Source of the DNA: Melastoma dodecandrum
Lineage: Eukaryota; Streptophyta; Magnoliopsida; Myrtales; Melastomataceae
Assembly: GCA_029817715.1 (NCBI GenBank)
Contig: JARUPY010000606.1
Location: 8,804,001-8,868,000, forward strand
Direction: 5' to 3'
Length of the DNA stretch: 64,000 nt
Under the pieces are notes generated by a model. The model had not been told where the DNA came from. It did no database searches and saw only the letters and a list, made by a program, of their open reading frames with translations. The position numbers and the translations under genes are program-made. Below, piece after piece: positions 11,802 to 22,486 of this stretch. Each line of letters begins with the position of its first letter. Within the stretch, counting starts at the first letter, position 1.

Positions 11802-13301
11802 TGTTGGTATAGGATTGCACTAAGAAGGGGGTGGGGGGTTGAATTAGTGCCGTAAGAGTTATGACACTTTTTCGCTCACAGAAGCGTGGTTCTGTTAGGT
11901 CACAGAGGCTGGATCTGATAAACAGATTCCCAGTTCTGAGACAAGTTATCTTTTGTGTAAGACACAAAGATTTATAGTGGTTCGGCAAACAATGCATACG
12001 TCCACTCTCCCAGCTCTCACCCAAGCAGGGCGTATTCACTATGATTGGAATGTGGGATTTTACAGATGCACACTTCTGCCAGAAATGTGACTAACAAATT
12101 GCACGTTATCACGTGTCTAACACAACCCGCACGCAACGTGTCTGACTCCGGCTCCTCACTGAGCCCAACGTGGCTTGACGGCTACCACCTGCCCAACGAG
12201 GCTTAACGGCTACCTCCTGCCCAACGAGGCTTAACGGCTACCTCCTGCCCAACGTGGCTTAACGGCTACCACCTGCCCAAACGTGGCTTGACGGCTACCA
12301 CCTGCCCTTGCACACAACCTGTGTGACTAACAACCTGCACGAGACAAGATTAGCAACTACAGCACAAACTCTCTGCAGTTACAGAAGACGCTCTCTGTCA
12401 GCGGTGATCGGCTCGGTGAATGCACGACGGACGCTCTCAGCTTTTGCAACGGTGAAGGCACAGGGATTCTAGTAAGCTTTTTGGTAGAACGGCGACTTGG
12501 AATCGTTGCTTCACACTTGCACTTAAGCTTGTCCGTAGAACGAAGTTTCCCAATCAATCCCAACGGCTAGTTGATTCACTTGCCATATTCTCCATGATTT
12601 AATCCTGTGGGAAAACTTCCAAAAGCATAAAGCATTACCCTTAGTTACGTTAGATAATAATTAAACAAAGTGATCGCTCAATAAGAGATAATGACTTCTG
12701 CTCAGAAGCTGTTTGCTGCGACAGCAGAACCAGCACTCTTTCTCATACGAATTTGGCATTGGGATTATAAGTTTCCATAAAATGAAAACATTCCCTTCGT
12801 AGAATTATTCTCACCATATAGGGAGATCTTAACTTGATAAGGTCATTGCCAAATTACGTAAACACAAGATCACGTTAGTTAAGGAAATAACTATTTCCAA
12901 ATAACTTAAGGTCCAAAGATGAACCTAGACGTGATCCTGTGTGAGATAAATATCTCACGTGCTCGCATATAGGACAATCTCCAAGAAGGAAATCGTCACT
13001 CACAGAAATACCATTCTGTAAACCATAGCAAGTACTCCAGCAAGGAGAGTTATAGCAACTGTGACACAGATGCTCATCTCTGTAACAGAGATAGTGGATT
13101 CGATAGTAGATCTTATCCTCAGAACTCCATTTCTGATGGCTAGATCGTTTCCCCTGTTAAAGTACTCCACATAACTCTTTTACGTATTGCACGAATGACA
13201 GAGACCAGCTTCTACACCCGAAGACCTGTTCTTCTGTACACTTAAATAATACATTAGCAATACATAACCTTTGTCATCATCAAAACCAGATTATATCAAC
13301 A
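11802..13301 (-). repeat. 3' LTR of complete Sirevirus-lineage element
   Basis: 1500 bases, matching 21015-22481 nearly base for base. It is 33 bases longer because of one extra 28-bp repeat unit near 12200 and five extra bases in a G-rich run near 11830. It is the 3' LTR because the polypurine tract (CTCCCCC on +) adjoins it at 13303-13311. Confidence 0.95.
12170..12310 (-). repeat. 28-bp tandem repeats in LTR
   Basis: Five imperfect copies of a unit containing GCCCAACG(A/T)GGCTT(A/G)ACGG are arranged head to tail. The partner LTR has four copies at about 21372-21487. The copy-number difference arose after insertion or during reverse transcription. Confidence 0.85.
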
Positions 13302-13977
13302 ATCTCCCCCTTTTTGATGATGTCAAAACCATGCTCATCTGGAGAGTAATGATTAAAGAGTTTTAATGGTCTTACAGATTTCCTTGTTGCGAGATGGTTG
13401 ATACAGAAGCTACTTTCTATAGTAACTCCCCCTGAATCTAAGCGGACTAATTTCGATCGAAATTATTGCTTGCTCAGATCAGTGATCGAGATTAGTTAAT
13501 GTTCATTAACCAAATCGATTAGAGCATTTATATGATTTGATCAAATCGACGCTCGTAATTGCAATATCATGCATTATGGACAGAAGTAATATTCTGTCAT
13601 AGCTCCCCCTGAACAGGTGAGTAGTTCTAAGATGACCCTTTTTAATCAGAGCTCAGAACGTCACACAGAAGTGATACTCTGACCAGAGTATAAGTAGAGA
13701 AAGTTCTCTGACTCCCCCTGAGTTTAAGCAGTTCTGCTCAAACCCAAGTTGATCTCAACCAGAAGCATCGTTCTGGCGAGGAATTTCTCAAAGCAGAAAA
13801 TAATTCTGCTGAGACCTGCATTACACTGAGGAAATCTCCTCAGCGTCTTCATGACCTGCAAACAGAGAAACACAGAACACAAAGAAAAATGCAGAGACTG
13901 TTCCTAAGTCTCACAGAACACAACACCTGTCCTAAAAACTAAAAATTCACCAGGGAGCTAGCTACTTCTCCCCCTTT
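13302..13977 (-). promoter_or_regulatory. Polypurine tract and upstream tract array
   Basis: On - the tract AAAAAGGGGGAGAT abuts the 3' LTR. Further GGGGGAG tracts lie at about 13424, 13602, 13712 and 13970, appearing as CTCCCCC on +. The one at 13970 has the same TGATGC-AAAAAGGGGGAG context as the terminal tract. Tract spacing is irregular and the intervening DNA has no ORF. Confidence 0.8.
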
Positions 13978-14129
13978 TTGCATCATCAAAGAAGTCATAT
14001 ATCAGTTTCAAAGATATGTCATGAAACAAGTTTCAAATCACAAACATGCAGGAATTTCAAAAGAGTGAGTTTTAAAACAACAGATCCAGAGTTTATCAGT
14101 TTTCAGAAGCCGGATTCTGAAAGGACTGG

Positions 14130-15821
14130 TCAGTCACTTTCTTCTGCAGAAGGAGAGGAGGATGCATCATCCTTGCCCTTGATATATGCCGCGAGATCAG
14201 CAAGATCTACAAGCAGCTTCGTAATCAGGGTCTTAATCTCCTTTTGCTGAGCAATGCACTTATCCAATTTGCGTGACTCTTTCGGATTAGCAGAAGTGGA
14301 CGCCTCAGAAGTATGCTTCTGTTTGGTATCAATCTTCTTCTGCTTGCTGGTGTCAGCCCGAGTCTTACGCTTGGAAGGTGCAGCAACTCTTTTCTCTTTG
14401 GAGGATGGCTCCTCCTTGCTCCTCTTTGGAACCCATTCTGACCCTGTAAAAACAAACCCCATATGATCAAGTGTCGTACCGTCAAAAGGCTCGACATGGA
14501 TGGTGTCCTGATTACTCTTGGGAGTTATATCACAAGAGTAAGTCTGCAGGAGCTTCATGATGATATGGCCATAGGGTAGTCCTCTATCAGGCAGAGTTGC
14601 ACATCTCTCCATGTGCTCAAAGACGATCGATCCAAGATTGACAGGAAGTCCCTCCAGCAGATGCACCATCATGGTGGCGTCCTTCGTGATGATACTGTCT
14701 GTGCTCCCAGTCCGGGGGTAGAGGCAGTACATAACAGCACGGTGGAGGATGCGCAGTTCTAGAGGCAGCTTCGTGCTCTCCAGGTATACGCTGGACTTTG
14801 TTGGCCTTTCGGCCCCTGTTATCCTGCGATACGCCGATGATTTGGATATCTCCATGGGCTGGAGCTGAGAGTGGTATCTTGCACTGAACGCCCTGCATAC
14901 ATCAAGTAGAGAGAAAACATAGATGTTCTCCTCTATTACCACCTTTATGTACTTGATCATCTTGTTCACCCTGTGAAAGGTGATGTGGCTGTAGAATTCT
15001 CTAACCAAGGAGGCAGAGACAGGGCTTCTGTGCTCACAGAAGTTAACCAGAGAGAGCTCACGGAAAAGAGTTTCTAATCGCCCAAGAGAGTGCTCAGAGA
15101 AGAAGCTGAATCTGATGAATCGGCAGGGTACGATTTTCCTATCCTCAAGATCTCTAGCAGGAGACTCAGAAGAATCTAACACAGCCTGAATTTCCTCAGC
15201 AGAAACGATCTCCCCAATTTCAGGAGTAAAGGTCAGAGGAGTACCTCTTCGCTTTTTGTTCTCCTTCTGCGGTTCCGCAGATGGGCGTTTCTGTGCCTTT
15301 CCTTTCTCCTGTGCCGCGACCGCAGGAGGGTTCACAGCCTGTTCCTTAGCATTAGATGAAGTTGGGGCCAACTTCTGCTTTGGAAGAGGAGGAGGAGGTG
15401 GCAGAGTCTCAATATATGGCAAGATAGCCAGAGATGGAGACTCTAGAGGAGGGCTTACGCGCTGAGGTATAGGGACCTCTTTCTCAGCTTGTCCTTGTGG
15501 AGAAATCACCATTTCCTCAATTTCTGGCTCAGAAATTTTTGCTGTAGGAGGGTCCTCCTTAGCAGGTACAGGAGGGTCCTCCTTTGTGGATGGCTGGATG
15601 ACTTCTTGCTCTGCATTCAGAGCTTTGGAACTCTCGGGGGGAGAGTGCTGGGACACGGATTTCGTATCCTTCGACGAGAGACTTGCGTTCTCAGAGTCGC
15701 TCCCCTGTAATGAAGACTGGGTCTCCTGAGAGTCCCGATCGGACAGAGACTCAGTGCTGAGTCTAGCAGAGCGCCTTGCTTTGGCTTTGGCAGCGCGCAT
15801 TCTCTTGATTCTTGGTGCCAT
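14130..15821 (-). CDS. Third ORF of Sirevirus-lineage element, 563 aa, function unknown
   Basis: The ATG at 15821 is chosen because the residues after it (MAPRIKRMRAAKAKARR) match the start of the third ORF in the other element. The frame upstream has no ATG. The first 60 residues are basic and could serve as a nuclear localisation or nucleic-acid-binding patch. About residues 60-230 are Ser/Pro/Glu-rich and likely disordered. About residues 235-430 form a conserved globular part (LREFYSHITFH, ESTKLPLELRILHR, YPRTGSTDSI, HMERC) resembling the putative plant transposon protein domain. The C-terminus is Lys-rich, then acidic. No hydrophobic membrane span is visible, so the env-like label does not describe it. 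The ORF lies between pol and the polypurine array and is uninterrupted. Confidence 0.8.
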   Translation of the reverse strand: MAPRIKRMRAAKAKARRSARLSTESLSDRDSQETQSSLQGSDSENASLSSKDTKSVSQHSPPESSKALNAEQEVIQPSTKEDPPVPAKEDPPTAKISEPEIEEMVISPQGQAEKEVPIPQRVSPPLESPSLAILPYIETLPPPPPLPKQKLAPTSSNAKEQAVNPPAVAAQEKGKAQKRPSAEPQKENKKRRGTPLTFTPEIGEIVSAEEIQAVLDSSESPARDLEDRKIVPCRFIRFSFFSEHSLGRLETLFRELSLVNFCEHRSPVSASLVREFYSHITFHRVNKMIKYIKVVIEENIYVFSLLDVCRAFSARYHSQLQPMEISKSSAYRRITGAERPTKSSVYLESTKLPLELRILHRAVMYCLYPRTGSTDSIITKDATMMVHLLEGLPVNLGSIVFEHMERCATLPDRGLPYGHIIMKLLQTYSCDITPKSNQDTIHVEPFDGTTLDHMGFVFTGSEWVPKRSKEEPSSKEKRVAAPSKRKTRADTSKQKKIDTKQKHTSEASTSANPKESRKLDKCIAQQKEIKTLITKLLVDLADLAAYIKGKDDASSSPSAEESD

Positions 15822-16107
15822 GAGGACAGAAGGAAGCAAAGAAGAGAAGTTAGGGTTTGGAAGAGATGACGAAGAAGGATCGGAGGAAAAACGTGGGGGA
15901 GAGAAAAATGGGTTTCTGAGATGGAGGGAAGACGTGTGTGTGTGTGCAAAGATACTTTGAAAGGGAGAAAATAAATAAGAAAAGATTTTGGCAGGGAAGT
16001 CTTAAGGAAATTTTTAAAACAGGAAATAATAAAATTGGAAATAATTTTTGAAAATTATATCTTTCACTAAATCAAATATGCACACGATAAGGATCAATCA
16101 GATCCAT
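15822..16107 (-). other. Spacer between pol and third ORF
   Basis: About 290 bases, AT-rich toward pol, with a GT-rich microsatellite-like stretch near 15935. It may carry the promoter or splice site for expressing the third ORF, but no motif decides this. Confidence 0.4.
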
Positions 16108-19100
16108 TTAGAGGGGATAACAAATCCCTAATTCCATTCGCAACTTTACGAACTTCTCAAAATTTAATGGTTTTGTGAAGATATCACAGAGCTGTGTTTC
16201 TGTGCTCACATATTCCACAGCAATAGAACCATTTTGGACATGATCTCGAATGAAATGATGTCTTAGTTCTATATGTTTAGACCTTGAATGCTGAACAGGA
16301 TTCTTGGTCAGATTTATGGCACTGGTGTTATCACACCGTATTGGAATATTGTCAAACTTGAAACCGTAGTCCTCAAGTTGTTGACGCATCCATAGAAGCT
16401 GTGCACAGCAGCTTGCTGCTGCAACATATTCTGCTTCTGCTGTTGATAATGCAACAGAAGCTTGCTTCTTTGAGTGCCAGGATATGAGCATATCTCCAAG
16501 CAATTGGCATGTTCCAGAAGTACTCTTCCGATCGATTTTGCAGCCAGCAAAGTCTGCGTCGGAGTACCCTACAAGATCAAATAATGATCTCTTGGAATAC
16601 CAGAGCCCTAGGTTTGTAGTCCCAGAAAGATATCGAAATATCCTTTTAACATGTGTTAAATGGGACTCCTTTGGTGCTGATTGGTATCTAGCACAAAGGC
16701 AGACGCTGAACAGAATGTCAGGCCTGGAAGCAGTAAGGTACAATAAGGACCCTATCATACTTCTGTAGAGGCTAGGATCTGCATCCTTTCCTGATTCGTC
16801 TTTCTCCACAATAGCGTTTGTGCTCATGGGAGTAGACAAGTGTTTTGAGTTGGTCAACTCATATTTCTTCAGAAGTTGTTTAGTGTACTTTTCCTGATGG
16901 ATGAAAGTACCTTCTGAAGTTTGGCGAATCTGTAAGCCCAGAAAGAATGTTAATTCTCCCACCATGCTCATTTCAAATTCACCCTTCATGAGTTCTGCGA
17001 ACTCATTACATAAGGTATTGTTCGTAGATCCGAAGATGATGTCATCTACGTAGATCTGAACAATCAGAAGCTCGGTTCCGTGCTTCTTTAGGAAAAGAGT
17101 TGTGTCAACCTTTCCCTTTCTATAGCCCTTTTCAATAAGAAATTGGCTCAGCCTTTCATACCAAGCTCTGGGAGCTTGTTTCAAGCCATATAAAGCTTTA
17201 TCAAGCTTATAAACATGATCATGTTTCTTAGGATCCTCAAATCCCGGAGGTTGGTCTACGTAGACTTCCTCCTTGATCTCACCATTCAGGAAGGCGCTTT
17301 TCACGTCCATCTGAAATAGTTTGAAATCATTAAAACACGCATAAGCTAACAGAAGTCTGATAGCTTCTAGGCGCGCCACAGGAGCGTAAGTCTCATCATA
17401 GTCAATCCCTTCTGATTGAGAGTACCCTTTGGCCACGAGTCTGGCCTTGTTCCTGACCACAGAGCCTGATTCATCAAGCTTATTGCGGAAGACCCACTTG
17501 GTTCCAACAACAGAACGATCCTTCGGTCTCTGAACAAGCGTCCAGACCTTGTTTCGTTCGAATTGATTGAGCTCTTCTTGCATGGCAATGATCCAATTAG
17601 GATCTGCAAGAGCTTCATCAATGCTTGTTGGTTCCTTTTGCGAGAGGAACGCAGAATGTTCACAGAAGAGATTCACAGAACGTCTCGTCTGTATTCCTTT
17701 CTGTACATCCCCAATGACTTGCTCCATGGGGTGTCTTTTCTTGTACAGAGTGGGCACTCTGTCCAAGAGATTCTTATCAGAATCATTATCCTCTGAGGGG
17801 CCCTCAGAGTTTGCATCCTGTCCAATGACGGACTGGATTTGTACAGAATTAGTCTTAAGAGGGACAGCGCTCTCTTTCTGTACTTCAGCAGCAGGCAGCT
17901 GCGTACTTAACCTGTCAGATAAGACAGATTCCTCTGTGTATTGAGAGTCATTAATGATGACATTAATAGATTCCTCAACAACAAGAGTTCTTTTGTTGAA
18001 AACTCGATAAGCTTTGCTTGATTCAGAATAGCCAAGGAAAACTCCTTCATCTGATCTAGCATCGAATTTACCAACATTGTCCTTAGGAAGTCTTAGTATG
18101 TAACAAGGACTTCCAAAGGGATGGAAATATGAGATGTTAGGGACTTTGCCCTTGTACAACTCATAAGGAGTTTTGTCAAGTGTCTTTCGTGCAAGTACAC
18201 GGTTAGACACATAACATGCTGTGTTAATTGCCTCAGCCCACAAATTCTGTGGAACCTTGCTTTCACACATCATCGTTCTGGCCATATCAAGAAGAGTTCG
18301 ATTCATTCTCTCAGCAACTCCATTCTGTTGTGGAGTATAAGGAGCAGAGAATGTGTGTTCTATGCCTTTCATGTCACAGAAGGACTTGAACTCATGGTTT
18401 ACAAATTTTGTACCATGGTCAGTTCTTAAGCTTTTGAGAGAGGCTCCTCTCTCATTTTGCAGCTTTGTGACAAGGCTTTTGAACGCACCGAATGCATCAC
18501 TCTTATGAGCCAAGAACCTTACCCAAGAATATCTTGAGTAATCGTCCACAACCACCATAGCATAGCGTCTGAGGCCCAGACTCTGTGTTCTGGTGGGACC
18601 AAACAGGTCCATGTGGAGAAGTTCAAGTGGTTTTGAGGTGGAAATATAACCTTTGCTTTTAAAAGAAGCTTTGGTTTGTTTTCCCAAAGAACAAGCTTCA
18701 CAGAAGCTGTTCTCTTCAAAAGAGAGCTTCGGTAAACCTCGTACCAGCTTCCTTTTGGCAATCTTAGACAATAATTGGAAATTGATGTGTCCCAATTTCC
18801 TATGCCAAAGATTTGTTTCATCCTTGTAAGAAACAAGGCATTTCTCAGAAGACAAGAGGTTGTCTTGAGAAACGATGTAGACGTTCTTTCTTCGTTCAGC
18901 AACAAAACAGACGGATCCGTCTGTGGATCCAGAACATCCTTCTGCGTTAAAGGTTATTTGATAACCCTTATCACAGAGTTGGCTCACACTTAATAGACTA
19001 TGTTTTAATCCTGCAACAAGCAGAACATCGTCTATTTGCATTGTTTGTGAACTACCGATAGTTCCAATGCCTTTGATGTAGCCTTTGCTATCATCGCCAA

Positions 19101-19230
19101 ATGTCACAGAACCACCGTTCTGTAACTTCAAACTTGAAAACTTAGAAGGATCCCCGGTCATGTGGCGTGAGCACCCACTGTCCAGGTACCACTCATCCTT
19201 CCTGGCTTTAGTTTTCAAGTGTACCTGCGA
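16108..19230 (-). CDS. Copia pol polyprotein (protease, integrase, RT, RNase H)
   Basis: An open frame of about 1040 codons starts just after an in-frame TAA at 19231-19233. No ATG lies before the protease active site DSG ([14 protein letters not shown], about residues 14-28), so translation must depend on gag or on a processed RNA. Integrase follows: HRKLGHIN and [11 protein letters not shown] (zinc part), then [17 protein letters not shown] and [11 protein letters not shown] (D, D, E catalytic residues). The Lys in DHGTKF replaces the usual Glu next to the second Asp. RT shows [24 protein letters not shown] and YVDDIIFGS. RNase H shows SDADFAG and STAEAEYVA. It ends in MELGICYPL. No frameshift or stop is seen over the whole length. 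Confidence 0.93.
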   Translation of the reverse strand, partial: SQVHLKTKARKDEWYLDSGCSRHMTGDPSKFSSLKLQNGGSVTFGDDSKGYIKGIGTIGSSQTMQIDDVLLVAGLKHSLLSVSQLCDKGYQITFNAEGCSGSTDGSVCFVAERRKNVYIVSQDNLLSSEKCLVSYKDETNLWHRKLGHINFQLLSKIAKRKLVRGLPKLSFEENSFCEACSLGKQTKASFKSKGYISTSKPLELLHMDLFGPTRTQSLGLRRYAMVVVDDYSRYSWVRFLAHKSDAFGAFKSLVTKLQNERGASLKSLRTDHGTKFVNHEFKSFCDMKGIEHTFSAPYTPQQNGVAERMNRTLLDMARTMMCESKVPQNLWAEAINTACYVSNRVLARKTLDKTPYELYKGKVPNISYFHPFGSPCYILRLPKDNVGKFDARSDEGVFLGYSESSKAYRVFNKRTLVVEESINVIINDSQYTEESVLSDRLSTQLPAAEVQKESAVPLKTNSVQIQSVIGQDANSEGPSEDNDSDKNLLDRVPTLYKKRHPMEQVIGDVQKGIQTRRSVNLFCEHSAFLSQKEPTSIDEALADPNWIIAMQEELNQFERNKVWTLVQRPKDRSVVGTKWVFRNKLDESGSVVRNKARLVAKGYSQSEGIDYDETYAPVARLEAIRLLLAYACFNDFKLFQMDVKSAFLNGEIKEEVYVDQPPGFEDPKKHDHVYKLDKALYGLKQAPRAWYERLSQFLIEKGYRKGKVDTTLFLKKHGTELLIVQIYVDDIIFGSTNNTLCNEFAELMKGEFEMSMVGELTFFLGLQIRQTSEGTFIHQEKYTKQLLKKYELTNSKHLSTPMSTNAIVEKDESGKDADPSLYRSMIGSLLYLTASRPDILFSVCLCARYQSAPKESHLTHVKRIFRYLSGTTNLGLWYSKRSLFDLVGYSDADFAGCKIDRKSTSGTCQLLGDMLISWHSKKQASVALSTAEAEYVAAASCCAQLLWMRQQLEDYGFKFDNIPIRCDNTSAINLTKNPVQHSRSKHIELRHHFIRDHVQNGSIAVEYVSTETQLCDIFTKPLNFEKFVKLRMELGICYPL

Positions 19231-19241
19231 TTAAGAACAAG

Positions 19242-20954
19242 TTAGGTTACAACAGGAACCCACCTTAAGCCGGTTCCATAGGAATGTGATTTGTTCCGTG
19301 AGAGAATCGCGTTGGTTATGCTTATAGACTTCTTGATCTGACATTGTCCGATCATATGTCCAAGCATGCCACAATAATGACAGGATTTAACCTTTTCTGT
19401 CGGTCCGACAAGGTTTTTAATCCTAGATTTGTTATGCTTCTGCTCAGAAGTATAACATTTCACATATTCAGATTTCTGTGGCACCACAGACTTCTGTTTC
19501 TGTGCAACTTTGGGACTTATCACAGAACATGCGTTCTGTGTCACATAGCATACATCATCTGAACATTCAGATTTGTTTCTGTGACAATTGTGAGACTGAC
19601 ATTCAGGTAATAAACCTTTGTTAGACTCATCTAGTGGAAAAACCACTTTGTCACGAACGAGTAGCTCGTCCCATACCTCAGGAAGAGGTTCTCTGATCAG
19701 AGGAGATGCTTCTGTGCAGAAGATCTCAGCATCCTTTTTCAAGGCAATCTTTTCTCTGTGCAGAGAAGTGAGTTGTGATTGCAGAACCTTGTTCTGCTTT
19801 TTCACCGAGCGATATTTTGAGGATAGCTCTTTAACTCTCTCAAGGATTTCTGTCAGAAAACCTTTAAGATCATTAGAAGATAAATTAGACATAGATGTCG
19901 AGATTACCTCTTCATCTGAATCAGATTCTGATTTGGAACGAGCCATGTAGCAAAGGTTTGCCTTCTGCTCTTCCTCAGACTCAGATTCATTGTCCTCCTC
20001 ATCGCTCCAAGCCAATAAGGCTCTTCTTCTGTTTCGAGAAGATTTTGACCTATCAGCCAACAGAGGACATTCATTCCTCATGTGTCCCAGTTTCTTACAT
20101 TCGTAACATACTGGTCCCTTTTTGTCCTCTAAGTTAGAAGACTTGGGTTTAACACTTCGTTTGAAGCGTTTCTTGTAAAGAAGTTTGTTCAAACCCTTTA
20201 CTAACAAGGAAAGTTCCTCATCAGTTTCTGCTTCTATATCATCTGATTCATCATCAGTAGAAGCTGATGCCTTAAAGGCAATAGATTTGGTCGTCTGAGG
20301 CACAGATGACCGTTTCTCTTCCTCGTAGGAGAGAAGAGAACCCATAAGCTGATCCAGCCTAAGAGTTGTTAAATCTTTGGCTTCCTCAATAGCGGTCTTT
20401 TTAGCTTCCCAATTCATGGGTAAAGACCTGAGGACCTTTCTCACCATTTCAGCATTAGAATAATTTTTCCCAAGAAGGGTTAAGCTGTTGATGATTGTAT
20501 TGAGTCTATCATACATTTCAGAGATAGACTCATCAGGCTTCATTTTGAAGGCCTCATACTGCTGGACCAGCAGATTTATTCGTGTCTCCTTGACTTGATC
20601 CGTCCCTTCATGGGTTAGAACAAGTCGATCCCAGATCTCTTTTGTTGTGGTACAGGCAGAGATCCGGTTGTACTCCATAGGAGATAGAGCACAGTGAAGA
20701 AAGTTGACAGCCATAGCATTCAGCTTGATGATTTCAACTTCCTGATCAGAAAGTGAAGTCGTGCTGCCATGCTCAACTTTCAGATCTTGTCCTCTGAGAA
20801 GCAGAGGACCATTTCGGATGATCCCTAAACACCTCGGTTCTCGGGATGCAATCCAGAACTCCATCCTGCTGCGCCAGCTGGAGAAGTTTTGTCCATCAAA
20901 TAATGGTGGACTATTACTGTTGGAACCAACAACGTGCATATATCCCATTTGCAT
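19242..20954 (-). CDS. Copia gag, 570 aa
   Basis: The frame starts with ATG 47 bases downstream of the primer-binding site. The N-terminal half has the Copia gag fold signature (SSWRSRMEFWI, LHCALSPMEYNRIS, IWDRLVLTHEGTDQVKE, MYDRLNTIINSL, LRSLPMNWEAKKTAIEE). A first CCHC knuckle (CYECKKLGHMRNEC) is followed by an acidic Ser/Glu-rich stretch. A Lys/Glu/Leu-rich segment that looks coiled-coil follows (ILERVKELSSKYRSVKKQ), and a second CCHC (CHYCGMLGHMIGQC) lies near the C-terminus. The protein would form the virus-like particle shell and bind genomic RNA. It ends in TAA 12 bases before the pol frame opens, and in a different frame. Confidence 0.92.
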   Translation of the reverse strand: MQMGYMHVVGSNSNSPPLFDGQNFSSWRSRMEFWIASREPRCLGIIRNGPLLLRGQDLKVEHGSTTSLSDQEVEIIKLNAMAVNFLHCALSPMEYNRISACTTTKEIWDRLVLTHEGTDQVKETRINLLVQQYEAFKMKPDESISEMYDRLNTIINSLTLLGKNYSNAEMVRKVLRSLPMNWEAKKTAIEEAKDLTTLRLDQLMGSLLSYEEEKRSSVPQTTKSIAFKASASTDDESDDIEAETDEELSLLVKGLNKLLYKKRFKRSVKPKSSNLEDKKGPVCYECKKLGHMRNECPLLADRSKSSRNRRRALLAWSDEEDNESESEEEQKANLCYMARSKSESDSDEEVISTSMSNLSSNDLKGFLTEILERVKELSSKYRSVKKQNKVLQSQLTSLHREKIALKKDAEIFCTEASPLIREPLPEVWDELLVRDKVVFPLDESNKGLLPECQSHNCHRNKSECSDDVCYVTQNACSVISPKVAQKQKSVVPQKSEYVKCYTSEQKHNKSRIKNLVGPTEKVKSCHYCGMLGHMIGQCQIKKSISITNAILSRNKSHSYGTGLRWVPVVT

Positions 20955-21000
20955 CCTATCGGATCTCTCAACAAGCGGTTAAGCTTTTTTCGTTGAGCCT

Positions 21001-21012
21001 GCTCTGATACCA
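21001..21012 (-). promoter_or_regulatory. Primer-binding site, initiator tRNA-Met
   Basis: TGGTATCAGAGC on - lies two bases inside the 5' LTR end. It is complementary to the 3' end of plant initiator tRNA-Met, the standard Copia primer. Confidence 0.93.
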
Positions 21013-21014
21013 AT

Positions 21015-22481
21015 TGTTTTTATAGGATTGCACTAAGAAGGGGGGGTTGAATTAGTGCCGTAAGAGTTATGACACTTTTTCTCTCACAGAAGCGTGGTTC
21101 TGTTAAGTCACAGAGGCTGGATCTGATAAACAGATTCCCAGTTCTGAGACAAGTTATCTTTTGTGTAAGACACAAAGATTTATAGTGGTTCGGCAAACAA
21201 TGCCTACGTCCACTCTCCCAGCTCTCACCCAAGCAGGGCGTATTCACTATGTTTGGAATGTGGGATTTTACAGATGCACACTTCTGCCAGAAATGTGACT
21301 AACAAATTGCACGTTATCACGTGTCTAACACAACCCGCACGCAACGTGTCTGACTCCGGCTCCTCACTGAGCCCAACGTGGCTTGACGGCTACCACCTGC
21401 CCAACGAGGCTTAACGGCTACCTCCTGCCCAACGTGGCTTAACGGCTACCACCTGCCCAAACGTGGCTTGACGGCTACCACCTGCCCTTGCACACAACCT
21501 GTGTGACTAACAACCTGCACGAGACAAGATTAGCAACTACAGCACAAACTCTCTGCAGTTACAGAAGACGCTCTCTGTCAGCGGTGATCGGCTCGGTGAA
21601 TGCACGACGGACGCTCTCAGCTTTTGCAACGGTGAAGGCACAAGGATTCTAGTAAGCTTTTTGGTAGAACGGCGACTTGGAATCGTTGCTTCACACTTGC
21701 ACTTAAGCTTGTCCGTAGAACGAAGTTTCCCAATCAATCTCAACGGCTAGTTGATTCACTTGCCATATTCTCCATGATTTAATCCTGTGGGAAAACTTCC
21801 AAAAGCATAAAGCATTACCCTTAGTTACGTTAGATAATAATAAAACAAAGTGATCGCTCAATAAGAGATAACGACTTCTGCTCAGAAGCTGTTTGCTGCG
21901 ACAGCAGAACCAGCACTCTTTCTCATACGAATTTGGCATTGGGATTATAAGTTTCCATAAAATGAAAACATTCCCTTCGTAGAATTATTCTCACCATATA
22001 GGGGGATCTTAACCTGATAAGGTCATTGCCAAATTACGTAAACACAAGATCACGTTAGTTAAGGAAATAAATATTTCCAAATAACTTAAGGTCCAAAGAT
22101 GAACCTAGACGTGATCCTGTGTGAGATAAATATCTCACGTGCTCGCATATAGGACAATCTCCAAGAAGGAAATCGTCACTCACAGAAATACCATTCTGTA
22201 AACCATAGCAAGTACTCCAGCAAGGAGAGTTATAGCAACTGTGACACAGATGCTCATCTCTGTAACAGAGATAGTGGATTCGATAGTAGATCTTATCCTC
22301 AGAACTCCATTTCTGATGGCTAGATCGTTTCCCCTGTTAAAGTACTCCACATAACTCTTTTACGTATTGCACGAATGACAGAGACCGGCTTCTACACCCG
22401 AAGACCTGTTCTTCTGTACACTTAAATAATACATTAGCAATACATAACCTTTGTCATCATCAAAACCAGATTATATCAACA
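21015..22481 (-). repeat. 5' LTR of complete Sirevirus-lineage element
   Basis: 1467 bases, nearly identical to 11802-13301. It lies beside the primer-binding site, which makes it the 5' LTR and the promoter of the element. A weak TATA-like sequence (CTTATAATCC on -) lies near 21945. The 28-bp repeats are present in four copies near 21372-21487. Confidence 0.95.
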
Positions 22482-22486
22482 ATTTA

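Larger units (their letters stand above)
11802..22481 (-). mobile_element. Complete Sirevirus-lineage Ty1/Copia retrotransposon
   Basis: Two direct LTRs (11802-13301 and 21015-22481) bound the element. Both begin TG and end CA, and the element is flanked by the 5-bp target duplication ATTTA (11797-11801 and 22482-22486). Reading on -, the order is 5' LTR, tRNA-Met primer site, gag, pol (protease, integrase, RT, RNase H), a third ORF, multiple polypurine tracts and 3' LTR. All three reading frames are open over full length. By eye the LTRs differ at roughly a dozen positions plus a 28-bp repeat unit and a short G-tract difference, about 1%, which points to a recent insertion. Total length is 10,680 bases. 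Confidence 0.95.
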
